Under the pieces are notes generated by a model. It was not told the origin of the DNA. It ran no database searches and saw nothing but the letters and a program-made list of their open reading frames with translations. Positions 8,196 through 15,670 of a stretch of DNA of 64,000 nt are shown here, in pieces. Source of the stretch: Streptococcus thermophilus (GTDB lineage Bacteria; Actinomycetota; Actinomycetes; Mycobacteriales; Mycobacteriaceae); assembly GCA_900618065.1 (NCBI GenBank), contig UYIL01000003.1:372001-436000 (forward strand), read 5' to 3'. The number at the start of each line of letters is the position of its first letter. The stretch's first letter is position 1. Both the position numbers and the translations under genes were made by a program.

Positions 8196-9044
8196 CTACA
8201 CGCCCTTGCGGCGCTGGGCCAGCCACACGCCGAAAGCGGTCAGCGCAGCAATGCTGGCGACCATGCCGGCGCCGATGCCGATCTCCTTCGCGCCAGGGGA
8301 GGGGAAAAGGGGCTCGGGGTTTTTGAAGCTACGGATGTCCCACCCGCCCGCCGCCGCATGTTTGCGCAGGCCCCGATCCGGGTTCACTGCGACGGGGTGG
8401 CCGACCACCTCGAGCATGGGGACGTCGGTCAGCGAATCGGAGTACGCGTAGCTGCGCGCGAGGTCGTATCCGCGCTCGTCGGCGAGGAGCCGCACCGCGT
8501 CCGCTTTCGCGTCGCCCTTGAGGTAGCGGGTGATCTCGCCGGTCAGCTTTCCGTCCTCGACCTCGGCTTGGGTGGCCACAATCGTCTCGATGCCCAGCTC
8601 CGCCGCGATCGGCTCCACCAGGATGGACGCGGACGCCGACAGGATGACCAGGTCGTGGCCCTGCTCGCGGTGGTGCTCGATGAGTTCGCGGGCCTCGGAG
8701 TAGATCGCCGGGGTGACCACGCTGGCCATGGTGTCAGCCACGACCTCGCGCACCTGCTCGACGGGCCAGCCCTTGACCATCGCCGCCATACGGTCGCGGG
8801 TCGCATCCATTTTCGCGCTGGAGTGGCCGGTGAACATGTACGACGTCTTGGACAGGTAGAGCTCTAGTGCTTCCTGGCGTGTGATCAGTCCGTTGTCCAT
8901 GAACCCGCGGCCGAAGGCGTAGGCGGATGAGGTAGCGATGATCGTTTTGTCCAAGTCGAAGAACGCGGCCACGCGCCCACCGGTGCTTCTTGCGGAGCTT
9001 TTCGGCGCTGCTGGGACGGTGTGATCCGGGCCTGAATCTGTCAT
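8196..9044 (-). CDS. HAD-IB family phosphatase with C-terminal membrane helix
   Basis: 282 residues. Motif I FFDLDKTII supplies the catalytic Asp pair, LVILSASAS is motif II, and YAYSDSLTDVPML is motif IV, in the SerB-like HAD subfamily IB. The C-terminus carries a single hydrophobic helix (GAGMVASIAALTAFGVWLA) and a basic tail, so the enzyme is probably membrane-tethered. In mycobacteria the orthologue (Rv3661) lies beside the 6C small RNA and ssd, as here. The substrate is unknown; a phosphoserine or lipid phosphate is possible. Confidence 0.8.
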   Translation of the reverse strand: MTDSGPDHTVPAAPKSSARSTGGRVAAFFDLDKTIIATSSAYAFGRGFMDNGLITRQEALELYLSKTSYMFTGHSSAKMDATRDRMAAMVKGWPVEQVREVVADTMASVVTPAIYSEARELIEHHREQGHDLVILSASASILVEPIAAELGIETIVATQAEVEDGKLTGEITRYLKGDAKADAVRLLADERGYDLARSYAYSDSLTDVPMLEVVGHPVAVNPDRGLRKHAAAGGWDIRSFKNPEPLFPSPGAKEIGIGAGMVASIAALTAFGVWLAQRRKGV

Positions 9045-9155
9045 GCGGATGATTCTACAACCACTTTCCCTTCAACTTGCCGTGGAAAACGGCCAGCTCA
9101 CATGCGTTTGTGCGCGGTACTTCGAATGCTATTTCGAACTATTTGGGAAAGGGTC

Positions 9156-9185
9156 TTGTGCAGAATCGAATTTATATGCCATAAT
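9156..9185 (+). promoter_or_regulatory. Candidate promoter of the 6C-type RNA
   Basis: TTGTGC (9156-9161) and CATAAT (9180-9185) are separated by 18 bases. The predicted start is near 9191, just upstream of the double-hairpin RNA. Confidence 0.5.
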
Positions 9186-9190
9186 CGTTT

Positions 9191-9297
9191 CTGCACGGCC
9201 CCGATATACAGTGTGGCCGGCCCCGGCCCGATCCCCCCCTGTGGCCGGGTAAGACGGCCCGCGCACCCCCCGATAGCGCGGGCCGTCTCTTATTTTC
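9191..9297 (+). ncRNA. 6C RNA (actinobacterial small RNA)
   Basis: Two consecutive GC-rich hairpins with C-runs in their loops define the 6C family. Hairpin 1 has arms CCCGGCC (9222-9228) and GGCCGGG (9243-9249), with seven Cs in the loop. Hairpin 2 has 13-base arms at 9252-9264 and 9276-9288, six Cs in the loop, and is followed by a T-rich tail, so it also acts as the terminator. The location between the HAD phosphatase and ssd is the same as that of 6C RNA (B11) in mycobacteria and corynebacteria. Both motif and synteny agree. The 5-prime end is estimated from the promoter. In mycobacteria 6C RNA pairs through its C-rich loops with G-rich mRNA sites; that function is inferred here. Confidence 0.85.
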
Positions 9298-9315
9298 TCG
9301 GCATGGGCATGTTGT

Positions 9316-10701
9316 GGGTTAAACGACAAAATGTGTGTCTGACTCCGGCGTGTCGCGGGGTTAGATGTGGCCTTTTTGGATGCCGATTGAGTGGGTGTAT
9401 TCGGTGTCGATAGCGTTGTCGTAGAGGGCTGGTCGTCCGGTTTCGTGGTCGGCTTGGTTCTCGTTGTGGGTCAGGGTGGATACTTTGGCGAGTTGGTCCT
9501 GACCCCAGTTGGACTGCCTGGCGATTTCTACGGGATCGTCAGGCAGTTCCGTTTTCAGATATAGCCACCACTCCAGCATCCGGCGTTGGTGTTCCCCGCC
9601 TCTGCCGCGGTGGGTGCGGGCCAGCAGTTTCAGCTGGGCGTTGATGCCGCCTTCGAGGCTGTTGGTGGTGGATTTGATCCGGCTGACATCGAGCACACCG
9701 TCGGGTGGTTCGAGATAGACGAACAGTAGGTTGTTTCGCCATAGGTGGTTGAGGCTGTTGTAGGCCTTGCGGGTGGGTTCGTGTGTCCACGACCAGGTGC
9801 GTTGCCGTGTGGCCGGGTCGGTTGTCCACGTTTTCTGGTTCATCCAGTCGCGGTAGACGTTGCCGTATTCGTGTAGCTGCGCACCCCATGCCGCGGCTTC
9901 ATCCAGGGTGGTGATTGTGGTGAGGTTGAGTGCGAGTTGGTAGATCGCTCGTCCTGCATCGGTGCGTGGGCGTGAGGTGGTGTGTCGGCGTACCACGCGT
10001 TGGGCGTGGACGAGGCAGCGCTGCACTTTCGTTGTGGGCCAGCATGTTTTGATTGCGCTGGCGGCGCCTCGGCCGCCGTCGATCACCACCATCACTGGGG
10101 CAGGAATACGTTCGAGCAACCTTTGGTAGTCGCGGGTCGTTTCGTGCAAACACCAGTGCCAGGCGATGACGTGATCCAAGGTGGCAGCCACGATAAGACA
10201 CCCGCCGGCGGTGTAGGTGCCGTCAAGAAAGACCTGGTCGTAGACCCGTCCTTCGTGCCCGATCGTGGGATCAGGCACATCGACAAGCCAAAACGTTGCA
10301 AACCGGCGTTGCAGGGTGCGTGGGTCGCAGCCTGTTTTGAAAGCGGTGGTTTTCAGGCTGTCGCCTGTGGTGACGTGAGTGATGAAAGCGTCGAAGGCGG
10401 CGGCGTTGGTGATATCGGGCCGTCGTTTCGTGGCGGAGGCGCCGCAGATCTTGCACCGCCATCGGGTGCGGTTGGCGGAGGTTTTGCCGTTGCGCTTCAT
10501 ATCACCGCCGCACACGCGGCAGCGGGGTCGGTTCTTTGGCATTTACAAAGCCAACAACGCCCCTAGCACACGACGGTGGACTATCCCGGTATTTCCCGTC
10601 CCCGCGACAGATATATGCTGTCAAAGCAAATATTTTCCGGGTTACCGCAGATCACCACCGACGAATCGCTCCATCCGGACACACATTTTGTCGTTTAACC
10701 C
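9316..10701 (-). mobile_element. IS1249-like insertion sequence (IS256 group), intact
   Basis: 1386 bp bounded by perfect 24-base inverted repeats starting GGGTTAAACGACAAAATG at the left (9316-9339) and its complement at the right end (10678-10701). The 8-bp direct repeat CATGTTGT at 9308-9315 and 10702-10709 is a clean target duplication, typical of the IS256 family. The element carries one intact transposase on the minus strand. It sits 19 bases after the 6C RNA and upstream of ssd, leaving both intact. Intact repeats and duplication indicate a recent insertion. Confidence 0.95.
9361..10542 (-). CDS. IS1249-family transposase
   Basis: 393 residues, full length. The N-terminal zinc ribbon has CRVCGGD and RWRCKICGAS Cys pairs, followed by an HTH region. 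DDE-type catalytic residues can be placed in VFLDGTYTAG (Asp), MVVIDGGRG (Asp) and TTNSLEGGINAQLK (Glu), as in the Mutator-like IS256/IS1249 transposases. No frameshift or internal stop is seen, so it should be active. The IS ends lie 45 bases beyond the stop and 136 bases beyond the start. Confidence 0.93.
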   Translation of the reverse strand: MPKNRPRCRVCGGDMKRNGKTSANRTRWRCKICGASATKRRPDITNAAAFDAFITHVTTGDSLKTTAFKTGCDPRTLQRRFATFWLVDVPDPTIGHEGRVYDQVFLDGTYTAGGCLIVAATLDHVIAWHWCLHETTRDYQRLLERIPAPVMVVIDGGRGAASAIKTCWPTTKVQRCLVHAQRVVRRHTTSRPRTDAGRAIYQLALNLTTITTLDEAAAWGAQLHEYGNVYRDWMNQKTWTTDPATRQRTWSWTHEPTRKAYNSLNHLWRNNLLFVYLEPPDGVLDVSRIKSTTNSLEGGINAQLKLLARTHRGRGGEHQRRMLEWWLYLKTELPDDPVEIARQSNWGQDQLAKVSTLTHNENQADHETGRPALYDNAIDTEYTHSIGIQKGHI

Positions 10702-10878
10702 CATGTTGTTGCGGGCGGTTCCCCCGCTACCCGTTTTGGTCACTGCAGTGCGCACAATGCGCTGTATGCGCGGGATCCATCCACAGAAAAATGGTGACAC
10801 GTCCGCGAAAACGGGGGTTGTCCACAGGGTGGGGAGCAGCCGCTTGAGCTGGGGATCGGCAACGCCCACAGTGAAGCC

Positions 10879-11943
10879 ATGCGAAGCGACACAGCACCCA
10901 TCCTCATCGCCGTCGGCGACCCGATCCTGCACCCCGAGGCAACTCACCTCGCGGCTGCAACGGGCCGTCCACTGATTGACGCTCACAGTCCCGCCGATAT
11001 CACCCGCCACCACTCGCGCGCCTTCGCCGTGCTTATCGACGACGAGAACCTCCCCGCCATTGCGAACCTGCCTGGGCGTCACGGAGTGTTCCACCTGCGC
11101 AGCGATAGCGCCGATGGACTAACCGGCCAGGCACCGCCCGGCGCGAGCGATACGTTTGCGCTGCCGGCTCAGGCGGCCGACCTGCTCGGGGCCATTGGCA
11201 AACTGGCTTTGCGCGCGGTGGCCGGGGCGGCCAGTAGTCTCACCGCGACCACGGGGACAGTGCTGACGTTCATTGGTGCGGCCGGTGGAGCGGGAACGTC
11301 TACTCTCGCGGCGGCGGTCGCCCGGACGGCTGCAGCGGACGTGCAGCCCGTCATCGTTGACGCGCACCGCTACTCCGGTGGGATCGACCTCCTGCTCGGC
11401 GTGGAGGATATCGTGGGTGCGCGCTGGGGCGACCTGGATATCGGCCAGGGCAGTGTGGACCGGGTGCAGCTGCGCCAAGCACTGCCCGCGACGAAGGACG
11501 GCATCGGGGTGCTCACCGGCACCCGCACAGTGGTGCCGGAAGCGGCGGGGAGCGCACAGGCGGCCGCGAGCGATCTCGACAGGGTCGTCACAGCGTTGGG
11601 CACCGGCGGCCTCACGGTGGTTGACGCGCCGGCGGACGGGTTGCCCAACCGGTGCGACCACGCCTTCATTCTCGCTCCGGCAGAAGTGCGCGCGGCAGCA
11701 GCCGCGGCCCTCATCGCCGCCGAATGCCGGGGCGCGAACATTCCCGTGTCCATCGTGCTGCGGCACCGCGGTTGGTCAGGGATGACCGCCGAGGAAATGG
11801 CGAACGTGACCAACACAGAGGTGGTCGCAGAACTGAAGCACCTTCCGAAGCTCGTCCGGGCCGTCGAGGTCGGCGGGTTGCCGGAGCGGCTGCCGCGCCC
11901 ACTGCGCGCAGCGGCGAAAACGATTCTGAAGGCGGCGAGCTAA
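10879..11943 (+). CDS. ssd: Septum-site-determining protein Ssd (CpaE/MinD-like)
   Basis: 354 residues. The C-terminal two-thirds is a MinD/ParA/CpaE-like P-loop domain with a deviant Walker A, GAAGGAGTSTLAAA, in which the usual Lys residues of GKGGVGKST are missing. Position at the head of the tad operon and beside the 6C RNA matches Rv3660c (Ssd), which affects septation in mycobacteria; CpaE-type proteins place Tad pilus machinery. The next ATG overlaps its stop by one base. About 170 bases separate the IS end from the start, so the promoter is probably intact. Confidence 0.8.
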   Translation: MRSDTAPILIAVGDPILHPEATHLAAATGRPLIDAHSPADITRHHSRAFAVLIDDENLPAIANLPGRHGVFHLRSDSADGLTGQAPPGASDTFALPAQAADLLGAIGKLALRAVAGAASSLTATTGTVLTFIGAAGGAGTSTLAAAVARTAAADVQPVIVDAHRYSGGIDLLLGVEDIVGARWGDLDIGQGSVDRVQLRQALPATKDGIGVLTGTRTVVPEAAGSAQAAASDLDRVVTALGTGGLTVVDAPADGLPNRCDHAFILAPAEVRAAAAAALIAAECRGANIPVSIVLRHRGWSGMTAEEMANVTNTEVVAELKHLPKLVRAVEVGGLPERLPRPLRAAAKTILKAAS

Positions 11944-13088
11944 TGGACCGCGCAGCCATCATCGCCGCGGTGCAACGCCGCCTCGCCGACGACCCGTCTC
12001 TGACATCACCCGCCGAACTCGCCGGCCTGATCCGCGAAGAAGCGGTGGTCATCAGCGACGTAGACGTGCTGGACATCATGCGCGCGCTGCGCGACGAAAG
12101 CACTGGAGCGGGCCCGCTTGAAACCTTGCTCGCTATTGACGGGGTCACCGACATCTGCGTCAACGGCCCCAACGACGTTTTCTTCGACCGCGGCAGCGGG
12201 CTAGAGCGCGCAGAGATGCGTCTGGGCACCGAAGAAGCGGTCCGGCGCCTAGCCACGCGCCTGGCCGCCAGTTGCGGGTGCCGTCTCGACAGCGCTAAGC
12301 CGTACGCCGACGGTCACCTTTCGCGTATCGACGGCACCGTCTTACGGTTCCACTCCATCCTCGCCCCCACTTCTGCCGGCGGCACCTGCATTTCCCTGCG
12401 CGTGCTCCGCAACAAGACAGCCACCTTGGAGCAACTGCGTTCCTCAGGGGCACTGGATGGGGAAAGGGAGGCGGTGCTTAAAGGAGTCGTCGACAAGCGA
12501 AAAGCTTTTCTCGTTGTCGGCGGAACAGGCACGGGCAAAACGACGCTGCTCGCGGCGATGTTGGCGCAGGTCGCGCAACAGGAACGCATCATCGCGATCG
12601 AGGACACCGTGGAGTTGACCCCGGCCCACCCGCACGTGGTCAACCTGACCTCGCGCGGGAAGAACACGGAAGGAGCGGGTGAAATCACCATCGCCGACCT
12701 ACTGCGGCAGGCGCTGCGCATGCGGCCCGACCGGATCGTGGTGGGGGAGATCCGTGGAGCGGAAGTCGTCGACCTTCTTGCCGCCCTGAACACAGGGCAT
12801 GACGGCGGTGCCGGAACTGTCCACGCGAACTCCATCGACGAGGTCCCCGCCCGGTTGGAAGCGCTGGCGGTACTCGGCGGGCTGGACCGGGAAGCGCTGC
12901 ATTCGCAGCTGGCGGCGGCCGTCGATGTGGTGATTGTGATGCGCCGGGAGCGCGACGGCCGGCGCATCGTCCACCAGATCGGCGTCCTGGAAGGCAACCC
13001 AGTTGAGCCGCGGGTCGTGTGGGATTCGCGCGCCGGGGAGGGCACCGGGTACCGGGAGCTTTGCGCGGAACTGGGGGTGGAGCCGTAA
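11943..13088 (+). CDS. tadA: Tad pilus secretion ATPase TadA/CpaF
   Basis: 381 residues from the ATG at 11943, which overlaps the ssd stop by one base. Walker A is VVGGTGTGKTTLL near residue 197, followed by the Asp box (IAIEDTVEL) and Walker B (DRIVVGEIRGAEVVDLL), and the HANS motif in TVHANSIDE. This is the CpaF-type hexameric ATPase powering assembly of Flp pili at the inner membrane. Downstream genes tadB and tadC follow with one- or four-base overlaps. Orthologue: Rv3659c. Confidence 0.9.
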   Translation: MDRAAIIAAVQRRLADDPSLTSPAELAGLIREEAVVISDVDVLDIMRALRDESTGAGPLETLLAIDGVTDICVNGPNDVFFDRGSGLERAEMRLGTEEAVRRLATRLAASCGCRLDSAKPYADGHLSRIDGTVLRFHSILAPTSAGGTCISLRVLRNKTATLEQLRSSGALDGEREAVLKGVVDKRKAFLVVGGTGTGKTTLLAAMLAQVAQQERIIAIEDTVELTPAHPHVVNLTSRGKNTEGAGEITIADLLRQALRMRPDRIVVGEIRGAEVVDLLAALNTGHDGGAGTVHANSIDEVPARLEALAVLGGLDREALHSQLAAAVDVVIVMRRERDGRRIVHQIGVLEGNPVEPRVVWDSRAGEGTGYRELCAELGVEP

Positions 13089-13885
13089 TGCCTGCGGTGT
13101 CGTTACCCTCTGTGTTGCTACTTGCGCTGGCTCTGTGCATCCCGCCCACCAGCCCGGTGCGCCGCATTGGCCTGCGGTCCGCGCCGCCCGCAAAGGCGGC
13201 TGTGCGTCCCTTAATGGGGATTGGTGGTGCGGTTGCTGCATTCGGGGTGCTTGCAACCGACCGGGCAACGTTGCTGCTCAGCGTATGTGTGGCGGGTGCG
13301 ACGGCAATCCACGCTCTGGTGGAAGCGCGCCGTCGACGCGCCCGGCATGACCGTGCCGTCGCGGCTGCCGGGTACCTGGGCCACTTGGTGGCTGCCCTAA
13401 GGGCCGGGTCCAGTGTGCCCGAGGCATGCGCCCGGGCCGCGGAGCACACCGCCGACAACGCGCCGGCGGACCTTGCCAGCGAACTGCGCCGCGTGGCAGC
13501 GCACACCAGAACTGGCGGGTCGGGCGCGACGATCCTGGCGGCCTCACCCCTGCCTGAACTGCACGAAGTCGGGGTGTTGTGGGGATTATCGGCCAAGCTG
13601 GGCATTCCAGTGGCGGACTTGCTCGGCAGTGCCCGGGCGCGGCTCGACAACTCTGTGCGGCACCGCAACGCCACCACGGCAGCCCTGGCGGGCCCCCGCG
13701 CCACCGCTGTAGTCCTGTCGGCGCTCCCGCTCGCCGGGATCCTCATGGGACAAGCAATGGGTGCCCGGCCGGTAACCCTACTCACTGGCGGCGGGCTCGG
13801 CGGCCTGCTGCTGTTGGTGGGCACCGCACTCGTGTGCGCCGGGTTCGCCACATCGCAGGCGATCATCGGGAGGGCGGCAGGATGA
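13088..13885 (+). CDS. tadB: TadB-like inner-membrane platform protein
   Basis: 265 residues from the ATG overlapping the tadA stop. Hydrophobic helices lie at the N-terminus (about residues 5-20 and 42-75) and at the C-terminus (AVVLSALPLAGILMGQAMG and LLLLVGTALVCAGF), with a cytoplasmic region between that carries the type II secretion GspF-like core (YLGHLVAALRAGSSVPEA). It is short compared with Gram-negative TadB, as usual for actinobacteria. It should form the platform together with TadC. Confidence 0.8.
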   Translation: MPAVSLPSVLLLALALCIPPTSPVRRIGLRSAPPAKAAVRPLMGIGGAVAAFGVLATDRATLLLSVCVAGATAIHALVEARRRRARHDRAVAAAGYLGHLVAALRAGSSVPEACARAAEHTADNAPADLASELRRVAAHTRTGGSGATILAASPLPELHEVGVLWGLSAKLGIPVADLLGSARARLDNSVRHRNATTAALAGPRATAVVLSALPLAGILMGQAMGARPVTLLTGGGLGGLLLLVGTALVCAGFATSQAIIGRAAG

Positions 13886-14559
13886 GCGCGCAGATCAGCA
13901 CTGTGCTGGCAGCAGCGTTCTTCGCTGCAGCGTGCGCCCTTCCCGGGGTGGGACCGGCCGGCCGGATCAGCGAGCCCGAACGCGAACCGAAGGCCCCGCG
14001 CGACGGGCCTAGCAACAGCAGGGCATGGGGAAAGCAGCAGGTGCGGTGGGACAAGCACCGCATCGCCAGCGACATCGAACTGTTCGCCGCCTGCTTCCGC
14101 GCGGGGTTACCGGCCGCCGCGGCAGCCGCCGCAGTGGCACAAAGCCACCAACACAGTGATCAGAACGAAGAACACAACCAGGGGGAAAACGTGGGGAACA
14201 CGGGGGAATCGGGGCAACCCGCGCAGCTCGGGCAGCTGTGGCGCCGCGTCGTGGCCTACAGCGAGCTCGGGATCGAACCCGAGCGCGCATGGGCTGTGAT
14301 GCACGGCGTCCCAGGGTGCGAGGAGCTGGCGTCGACGGTCACGTTGTCGCAGTCATCGGGAACAGCGGTGGCAGATTCCTGCGACCGCATCGCCGACGCC
14401 CTGCGTGCAGACGCAGCCGACGACGCGACGGCGGCCGCCGAACGGGCGGGAGTGCTCATCAGCATTCCACTCGCCGCATTCTTCCTCCCGGCGTTCTTCG
14501 TCCTCGGGCTCGCGCCCGTGGTCATCGGGTTGGGGTCAGACATGTTCGGAGGTGGATGA
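13882..14559 (+). CDS. tadC: TadC-like inner-membrane platform protein
   Basis: 225 residues; the ATG overlaps the tadB stop by four bases (ATGA). After an N-terminal signal-anchor-like helix there is a GspF-type segment (DIELFAACFRAGLPAAAAAAAV), a variable polar insertion rich in Gln, Glu and Asn (HQHSDQNEEHNQGENVGN), and a C-terminal pair of helices (ISIPLAAFFLPAFFVLGLAP). The polar insertion is unusual in composition. Role inferred from the operon: second platform component of the Flp pilus assembly machine. Confidence 0.75.
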   Translation: MSAQISTVLAAAFFAAACALPGVGPAGRISEPEREPKAPRDGPSNSRAWGKQQVRWDKHRIASDIELFAACFRAGLPAAAAAAAVAQSHQHSDQNEEHNQGENVGNTGESGQPAQLGQLWRRVVAYSELGIEPERAWAVMHGVPGCEELASTVTLSQSSGTAVADSCDRIADALRADAADDATAAAERAGVLISIPLAAFFLPAFFVLGLAPVVIGLGSDMFGGG

Positions 14560-14669
14560 AAGACCAGAGAACAGAGCCAACCAGCGCAAAACCAGCCACA
14601 CAGGACAACCAGTACGCACGAAGCACAGAACCGTCATCACACACCGACATCAGAAAAGGAGACGCAATC

Positions 14670-14972
14670 ATGACTGCAGCCATCACCATTCCGACCGAGA
14701 AGAACAACCAGTCCGCCCCGTCGGGCCTGCGTGGGGCCGTCGATAAGCTCGACGCGGCCGCGCTGCGCGCCTACGCACGGGCATCCCAACGTGCAGCCGC
14801 AGGAGCCGCCGCCCTGCGCGACGAGCGTGGAATGTCCACCATCGAGTACGCCATGGGCAGTCTTGCCGCCGCCGCACTCGCGGCAGTGCTGTACATGGTG
14901 ATCAACGGCAACGGGGTGGTCAGCGCGATCGAGGGCATCATCACCGACGCGCTGTCCAACACGCCGAGCTAG
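14670..14972 (+). CDS. Flp-type pilin (DUF4244 family)
   Basis: 100 residues from the ATG at 14670, preceded by AAAAGGAGAC eight bases upstream; the longer reading frame into tadC is rejected. The pilin core is DERGMSTIEYAMGSLAAAALAAVLYMVI: a prepilin-like processing region, the conserved Glu-Tyr after the cleavage site and one hydrophobic helix. The roughly 55-residue basic leader is long for Flp but usual for actinobacterial DUF4244 proteins. This should be the main subunit. No prepilin peptidase is encoded in the window. Confidence 0.82.
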   Translation: MTAAITIPTEKNNQSAPSGLRGAVDKLDAAALRAYARASQRAAAGAAALRDERGMSTIEYAMGSLAAAALAAVLYMVINGNGVVSAIEGIITDALSNTPS

Positions 14973-14988
14973 GCAGGGGGTGGCGCTG

Positions 14989-15297
14989 ATGAGAAAGGTG
15001 CTCGCCGCTGACCGCGGTTCCGTCACGATCGAGGCCGCGCTGTCGCTGGCCGTGTTGGTCACGGTGGCCGCGGCGATCGTAGCCGGGATCTCTACCATGG
15101 CCTCCTACATTACGGCCGTGGATGTTGCGGGTGCTGCGGCGCGCTCCCACGCCATCGGCGTCACCTACACCCCGCCGCGGGAGGGCATCAGCGTCACTGT
15201 CACCGAGGACGCCGACGTGGTGCGTGTGACGGCGGAGGTCCCCGCGACTATCCGCCCGATGCGCGCCACCGCGGCGTATCCAGTGGAGTTCCGCTGA
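14989..15297 (+). CDS. tadE: TadE-like minor pilin
   Basis: 102 residues from the ATG at 14989, chosen because GGCAGGGGG sits eight bases upstream; GTG at 14980 is an alternative. The N-terminal DRGSVTIEAALSLAVLVTVAAAI is the TadE signature with the conserved Glu and one membrane helix, followed by a small extracellular domain. The stop overlaps the next start by one base. Minor pilins of this type help assembly of Flp pili. Confidence 0.8.
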   Translation: MRKVLAADRGSVTIEAALSLAVLVTVAAAIVAGISTMASYITAVDVAGAAARSHAIGVTYTPPREGISVTVTEDADVVRVTAEVPATIRPMRATAAYPVEFR

Positions 15298-15644
15298 TGC
15301 GCACGCTTCTCGACGACCGCGGCCACGCCACCATCCTTTCCGCCTCCATCGTCGCCGCCGTGGTGAGTCTGGCAATGGTGGTGGCCGGCCTGGTCAGCCA
15401 CACCGCTGGCACGCACCGGGCGCAGATGGCGGCGGACCTTGCCGCCGTCGCCGGGGCGACCGCGCTGTATGCGGGGCACACCGGGGCGCAGGTGTGCGCT
15501 ACTGCGGAGAAGACTGCGAGCTTGAACGGCGCCGAGCTGCGCGATTGTGCACTAGACGGTGCCGACGTGCTTGTCACCGCCGCGGTCAGTACGGCGGGCG
15601 GGGCGAGGGATGCCGAAGCGACGGCGCGCGCCGGGCCGCTCTGA
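15297..15644 (+). CDS. TadE/G-like protein of the helicase/secretion neighbourhood
   Basis: 115 residues. The start DDRGHATILSASIVAAVVSLAMVVAGL is a pseudopilin-like membrane segment, followed by AGTHRAQMAADLAAVAGA, the TadG-type pattern seen in the Rv3654c family. It is the last gene of the tad operon and converges with the helicase gene 27 bases away. A role as minor pilin or anchoring protein is inferred. Confidence 0.75.
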   Translation: MRTLLDDRGHATILSASIVAAVVSLAMVVAGLVSHTAGTHRAQMAADLAAVAGATALYAGHTGAQVCATAEKTASLNGAELRDCALDGADVLVTAAVSTAGGARDAEATARAGPL

Positions 15645-15670
15645 CGGCCCGGCTACCGGCAGCCAGGGGC

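Noticed and set aside
9316..10701. Disruption of a gene by IS1249
   Set aside because: Both target-site copies lie in the spacer between the 6C RNA and ssd; neighbouring genes are complete.
12685..14058. 457-codon minus-strand frame opposite tadA-tadC
   Set aside because: The tad genes show catalytic motifs and overlapping starts; the reverse frame is Arg/Pro/Ala-rich without motifs.
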